Shown: positions 60,416 through 64,000 of the stretch, piece by piece | Numbering within the stretch: the first letter of the stretch is position 1 | Layout of the letters: every line of letters starts with the position of its first letter | Assembly (NCBI GenBank): GCA_046349215.1 | Contig: JAXMCV010000004.1 | Coordinates: 372,001 to 436,000 of the forward strand | DNA from: JAJXWB01 sp046349215 | GTDB taxonomy: Bacteria; Pseudomonadota; Alphaproteobacteria; Rhizobiales; Beijerinckiaceae | Direction of reading: 5' to 3' | Length of the DNA: 64,000 bases | Position numbers and translations under genes: made by a program | The notes under the pieces: model-generated | The model's input: only the letters and a program-made list of their open reading frames with translations | What the model was told of the DNA's origin: nothing | Database searches by the model: none

Positions 60416-61294
60416 TTGTCTGCAATCCTGTTCCTGCAGCAGATCGTCAACGGCCTCCTCGATGGGGTCTATTACCTGCTGATCGCTCTCGGCCTGTCGC
60501 TGATCTTCTCGCTCGGCGGCATCGTCAATCTCGCTCACGGCGCCTTTTTCGCGATCGGCGCCTATCTGACGCTCGTTCTGTCGCCCTACATCGGATTCGG
60601 CGGCTCTCTGGCGATGGCGCCGGCGCTCGTCGGTATTCTCGGGATCGTCATCGAACGCACGCTTTTCCGCCGCTTCTACCGTAGCGATCCCATTCTCTCG
60701 CTCCTGTTGACCTTCGGATTGGCCATGGTCGCCGAGCAGGCGTTGCGCATGATCTTCGGCGCGCCGCCGCTCTCGTATTCGATTCCGAGCTATCTCAAGG
60801 GACAGATATTCATCGGCGATTTCGTCTATTCCTATTACCGCACCATATTGCTCGTCATTGCGATCCTCTGTGTCGCAGGCCTGTGGCTGCTGCTTCAAAA
60901 GACCTCGTTCGGCCGCGTCGTGCGCGCGGGCGTGCAGAACCCGGACATGGTCGGGGCGCTCGGCATTTCCTTACAGCCCTACATGGCCATTGTCGCAGGC
61001 CTCGGCATCGGCCTGGCTGGTCTCGCCGGCGTCCTGCTCGCTCCGATATATGCCGTGCATCCAGCGATGGGCGCTGAAATCATCACGCCCGCCTTCGTGG
61101 TCGTCGTCATTGGCGGTCTCGGCTCCTTCTGGGGCGTCGTCATCGCCGCCCTGCTCGTCGGCCTGGTCAAGGGCGTTATGATCGCCGTCGGATATTCCGC
61201 GGGATCGACGGCCGCCATTTATCTGCTGATGCTGATCGTCCTGCTGGTGCGTCCGCGCGGCCTTCTGGGCGAACGCATCGCCCGCTTCGAATAG
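60416..61294 (+). CDS. Branched-chain-amino-acid-type ABC permease, LivH family
   Basis: About 292 residues with eight or so transmembrane helices and the LivH motif GGIVNLAHGAFFAIGAYLTL, plus GVQNPDMVGALGIS in the coupling loop. No ATG is available near the first helix; a TTG at 60416 with GAGAG upstream gives SAILFLQQIVNGLLDGVYYL, the family start, while another TTG at 60347 would add 23 residues. It follows the binding protein and precedes the triple fusion by 9 bases. Confidence 0.9.
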   Translation: MSAILFLQQIVNGLLDGVYYLLIALGLSLIFSLGGIVNLAHGAFFAIGAYLTLVLSPYIGFGGSLAMAPALVGILGIVIERTLFRRFYRSDPILSLLLTFGLAMVAEQALRMIFGAPPLSYSIPSYLKGQIFIGDFVYSYYRTILLVIAILCVAGLWLLLQKTSFGRVVRAGVQNPDMVGALGISLQPYMAIVAGLGIGLAGLAGVLLAPIYAVHPAMGAEIITPAFVVVVIGGLGSFWGVVIAALLVGLVKGVMIAVGYSAGSTAAIYLLMLIVLLVRPRGLLGERIARFE

Positions 61295-61303
61295 GCCGCC
61301 GCC

Positions 61304-63832
61304 ATGAATGCGCTGCGACGCCTCGTTCCCCCGCAACTCCTGGCTATCGCGATCGTCCTCGTCGTGCTGCCGGCGACGCTCGGCGCGCTCGGCCTCACCA
61401 CGACATCGGCGACGGAAGTCGTCGTCTACGCCATCGCCTGCATGGCGTTGAACATCATCGTCGGCCACACCGGTCTCGTGTCGTTCGGCCATGGCGCCTG
61501 GTTCGGACTTGCCGCCTACATCGCTGCGCTCGTTCAATTGCGCATGGCGCCCGGCGCCTTCGTGCTGCCTCTGCTGGCGGGTCTCGTCTCGGTGTTCGTC
61601 CTCTCCACGCTCCTGGGCGCCCTGATCCTGCGCCGCCGCGGCGTCTATTTCTCGCTGCTGACGCTCGCTTTCGCGGCCATGGTCTACACCGTCGCCTTCC
61701 GCTGGACGGATGTCACCGGCGGCGAAAACGGTATCGGCGGGATCAGCCGCCCTGCCCTTGGCGGCGCAAGCTTCGAGGCGAACGACGCCTATTACGCCTT
61801 TGTCGCGATCGTCGCCTTCGCCATCGCCTTCGCCCTCTGGCGCTTTCACAATTCGCCGCTCGGCAGCGTATTGGTCGCCATTCGCGAGAACGAACAGCGC
61901 GCGCGCTTTCTGGGTTACCCGACCAACAGGTACAAGCTCGTCGCCTTCGTTCTCTCGGCGACGTTGACCGGACTTGCCGGCATGTTGCTTCTCTACAAGA
62001 ACCGCATGACCTCGGCCGATCCGATATCGGTCGCCTTTTCGGGCGAACTCCTCGCCATGGTCGTCATCGGCGGCATGCGCAGCTTCATCGGACCTGCGAT
62101 CGGCGCGATATTTTTCGTTCTGTTTCGCGAATTTCTGTCGATCCACACCGAGAACTGGCAGATATGGTTTGGTCTGCTGTTCGTCGGCTTCATCGTCTTC
62201 TCGCCCAATGGACTCGTCGGCGTGGTCGCCGAATTACTCACACCCTTCCGCAAGAAGACGGTCGAGGCGGCCGCCATGGCAGGGCGCCGTACAGAGGATC
62301 TGCCGCTGCCGGCCTTTCTGCTACCGTCGCAGACCAGCACGGGGCCCGTGCTCGCGGCCAATGGCATCGTGAAGACGTTCGGCGGTCTGCGCGCCGTGCA
62401 GAATGTCGACATCGTCGTCGTCGACAAGACGCTGCATGCGTTGATCGGTCCCAACGGCGCAGGCAAGACGACGGCTTTCAATCTGCTTTCTGGCCTTTAC
62501 GTTCCCGACGTCGGCCAGGTGAGCCTGCTCGGAAATTTCATTGCCGGCCTCTCGCCCGAAGAAATCGCGCAGGCCGGGATCGGTCGTTCCTTCCAGATCA
62601 CCAATCTGTTTCCGACGCTGGACGTCGAGGAGAACATCCGCCTTGCCGTGCAGGCGCGCGATCCTGCACGATTCAATCCATGGCGTTCTGCGCACGGCGT
62701 CGCGCAAGTCAACGAGCGAACGCGCGAGATGCTGCGCTACCTTGGCCTCGCCGGCATGGAAGGCGCGGAAGCAGGCTCTCTCTCATACGGCGGCCAGCGG
62801 CTGCTCGACATGGGTCTGGCGCTCGCCAGCCATCCGCGCATCCTGCTGCTGGACGAGCCGCTCGCCGGCCTCTCCGCAGCCGAACGCGAAAGGATCGGCA
62901 ATATCATCAAGCGGATTTCGCAGGACCTGCCCGTGCTTCTGGTGGAGCACGACATCGATCGCGTATTCCAGCTCGCCGACCATGTCACGGTCATGAACGG
63001 CGGCGAGGTGCTGCTCGATGGCGATGTGGAGGCCGCGCGGTCCAGTGTCGCGGTCCAGGAAGTCTACATCGGTTCGGGCGCCGCCAGCATCGCGGCCAAG
63101 CCGCGCGAGACCGCGGCGACCGCCGCGCCCCTTCTGGCGGCGAGCGCCGTCAACACGTTCTATGGCAAGAGCCACATCCTGAATGACGTCGACCTCGCGG
63201 TCCGCCAGAACGAGATCGTCGCCTTGCTCGGCCGCAATGGCGCGGGCAAGTCGACCCTGCTGAAGACGCTGACCGGCATTGCGCCTGCGGCAAGCGGTTC
63301 GATCAATCTCAACGGCGTCGAACTGGTCGGCCTTTCGTCTGCCGCTATTGCGCGCAACGGGGTCGGCTATGTCCCGCAGGGCCGCGGTCTCTTCGCAGGC
63401 ATGAGCGTCGAACAGAACCTCGAGCTCGGTCGCCTGCGCCGCCTGACGGGACAGGGCGTACACTGGAGCGAGGAGCGCGTCTTCGAATATTTCCCGCGCC
63501 TGCGCGAACGACTCGATACGCCCGCCGACTATCTGTCAGGCGGCGAGCAACAGATGCTGGCGGTGGCGCGCGCGCTGTCGGGCGATGTTCGCATCCTCCT
63601 TCTCGACGAACCGTTCGAGGGCCTTGCGCCCGCGGTCGTGGAAACCCTGTTCGAAACCTTCGACCGTCTGCGTCAGGAAGTCGCGATCGTGATCGTCGAC
63701 CATCATCTCGACCTGGCCCTGGCGCTTTCCGACACGACCGTCGCGCTCGAACGCGGTCGGGTCATCCATGTCGGACCGTCGGCCGACCTCCGCAACGATT
63801 ATGAATTGCGCCGCAAGGTGCTCTGGCTGTGA
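61304..63832 (+). CDS. Fused LivM permease - LivG ATPase - LivF ATPase
   Basis: A single 842-residue frame combining three normally separate subunits. Residues 1-305 form a LivM permease (GHTGLVSFGHGAWFGLAAYI). About 345-600 is a LivG-type ATPase: Walker A GPNGAGKTT near 381, signature LSYGGQRLLD, Walker B ILLLDEPLAGLS. About 610-842 is a LivF-type ATPase: Walker A GRNGAGKST near 643, signature LSGGEQQML, Walker B ILLLDEPFEGLAP. All catalytic motifs are intact. Ala/Thr/Pro-rich linkers join the parts. Permease-LivG fusions are known; the three-way fusion is less usual. With LivH and the binding protein it would form a complete importer. Confidence 0.93.
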   Translation: MNALRRLVPPQLLAIAIVLVVLPATLGALGLTTTSATEVVVYAIACMALNIIVGHTGLVSFGHGAWFGLAAYIAALVQLRMAPGAFVLPLLAGLVSVFVLSTLLGALILRRRGVYFSLLTLAFAAMVYTVAFRWTDVTGGENGIGGISRPALGGASFEANDAYYAFVAIVAFAIAFALWRFHNSPLGSVLVAIRENEQRARFLGYPTNRYKLVAFVLSATLTGLAGMLLLYKNRMTSADPISVAFSGELLAMVVIGGMRSFIGPAIGAIFFVLFREFLSIHTENWQIWFGLLFVGFIVFSPNGLVGVVAELLTPFRKKTVEAAAMAGRRTEDLPLPAFLLPSQTSTGPVLAANGIVKTFGGLRAVQNVDIVVVDKTLHALIGPNGAGKTTAFNLLSGLYVPDVGQVSLLGNFIAGLSPEEIAQAGIGRSFQITNLFPTLDVEENIRLAVQARDPARFNPWRSAHGVAQVNERTREMLRYLGLAGMEGAEAGSLSYGGQRLLDMGLALASHPRILLLDEPLAGLSAAERERIGNIIKRISQDLPVLLVEHDIDRVFQLADHVTVMNGGEVLLDGDVEAARSSVAVQEVYIGSGAASIAAKPRETAATAAPLLAASAVNTFYGKSHILNDVDLAVRQNEIVALLGRNGAGKSTLLKTLTGIAPAASGSINLNGVELVGLSSAAIARNGVGYVPQGRGLFAGMSVEQNLELGRLRRLTGQGVHWSEERVFEYFPRLRERLDTPADYLSGGEQQMLAVARALSGDVRILLLDEPFEGLAPAVVETLFETFDRLRQEVAIVIVDHHLDLALALSDTTVALERGRVIHVGPSADLRNDYELRRKVLWL

Positions 63833-63840
63833 GCGTGAAC

Positions 63841-64000
63841 ATGAGCGAGGCAGGTAAAGTAGCGATCGTCGGTTCCGGCCTCATCGGCCGCGCCTGGGCG
63901 ACCATCTTCGCGCGCGCGGGCTGGCGCGTCTCGATGACCGACACGCATGCGCCGACGCTCGCCGCAGCGCCCCGCCTCGTGCACGAGGAATTGCGAGGAT
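63841..64000 (+). CDS. 3-hydroxyacyl-CoA dehydrogenase family protein (N-terminal fragment)
   Basis: The first 53 codons are present; the gene continues past the window. VAIVGSGLIGRAWATIFARA is a dinucleotide-binding motif of 3-hydroxyacyl-CoA dehydrogenases, and GLIGRAW is characteristic of the lambda-crystallin/L-carnitine or L-gulonate 3-dehydrogenase branch. The ATG at 63841 is 9 bases after the transporter stop; a GTG at 63835 is also in frame. Its place at the end of the import operon suggests it acts on the imported hydroxy acid. Confidence 0.85.
   Translation, partial: MSEAGKVAIVGSGLIGRAWATIFARAGWRVSMTDTHAPTLAAAPRLVHEELRG

Overview
The window is GC-rich chromosomal DNA from an alphaproteobacterium, most likely of the Hyphomicrobiales (Rhizobiales). 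The best marker is the housekeeping string rplU-rpmA-GNAT-obg-proB-proA-nadD-rsfS-rlmH-envC-ctpA-yibQ-rppH, an arrangement usual in that order. Many genes overlap by ATGA or GTGA, and GTG and TTG starts are common.

Left part (1-3.8 kb): acyl-CoA catabolism, with a crotonase fragment, an acyl-CoA ligase and an AcdA/DmdC-type acyl-CoA dehydrogenase. From 3.8 to 15.0 kb lies a surface-sugar cluster: FkbM methyltransferase, radical SAM/SPASM protein, family 2 glycosyltransferase, an NDP-sugar epimerase fused to a HAD phosphatase, an acetolactate-synthase-like ThDP enzyme, a NeuB-type synthase fused to a cupin, a polytopic membrane protein and the iron-sulfur 3-dehydrase RfbH. RfbH plus a ThDP enzyme recalls branched 3,6-dideoxysugar (yersiniose-type) chemistry; NeuB points to a nonulosonic acid. 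The final product cannot be read from the window.

15-31 kb: a small regulator/NTF2/membrane group, then the housekeeping string on the minus strand. It is interrupted by a VapBC toxin-antitoxin pair between obg and proB and by two unknown proteins between proB and proA. A VOC gene at the 3' end of the string is frameshifted.

31.19-41.25 kb: a 10.07-kb integrated element in the 3' end of tRNA-Ser(CGA), bounded by a 15-bp direct repeat. It carries a tyrosine integrase, an AlpA-type regulator, a RepA-like AAA ATPase with four copies of a 13-mer inside its 3' end (possible origin), RusA, an iron-sulfur PAPS-reductase-like protein, a PemK/MazF-like toxin and unknown proteins. No capsid, tail or conjugation gene was recognised, so it looks like a satellite or small replicating island.

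41.3-57.4 kb: an accessory region with an adenylate/guanylate cyclase, a crotonase, a five-GAF histidine kinase with a receiver-only partner, two divergent orphan substrate-binding proteins separated by an intact IS256-family element with 9-bp target duplications, a periplasmic RidA, an ASCH protein and a 1,059-residue FG-GAP/RTX-like secreted protein. Similar non-coding sequences recur in several gaps here.

57.4-64 kb: a catabolic uptake locus with an SDR dehydrogenase and FCD/GntR regulator facing a branched-chain-amino-acid-type ABC transporter (binding protein, LivH, and one polypeptide fusing LivM, LivG and LivF), followed by the start of a 3-hydroxyacyl-CoA dehydrogenase.
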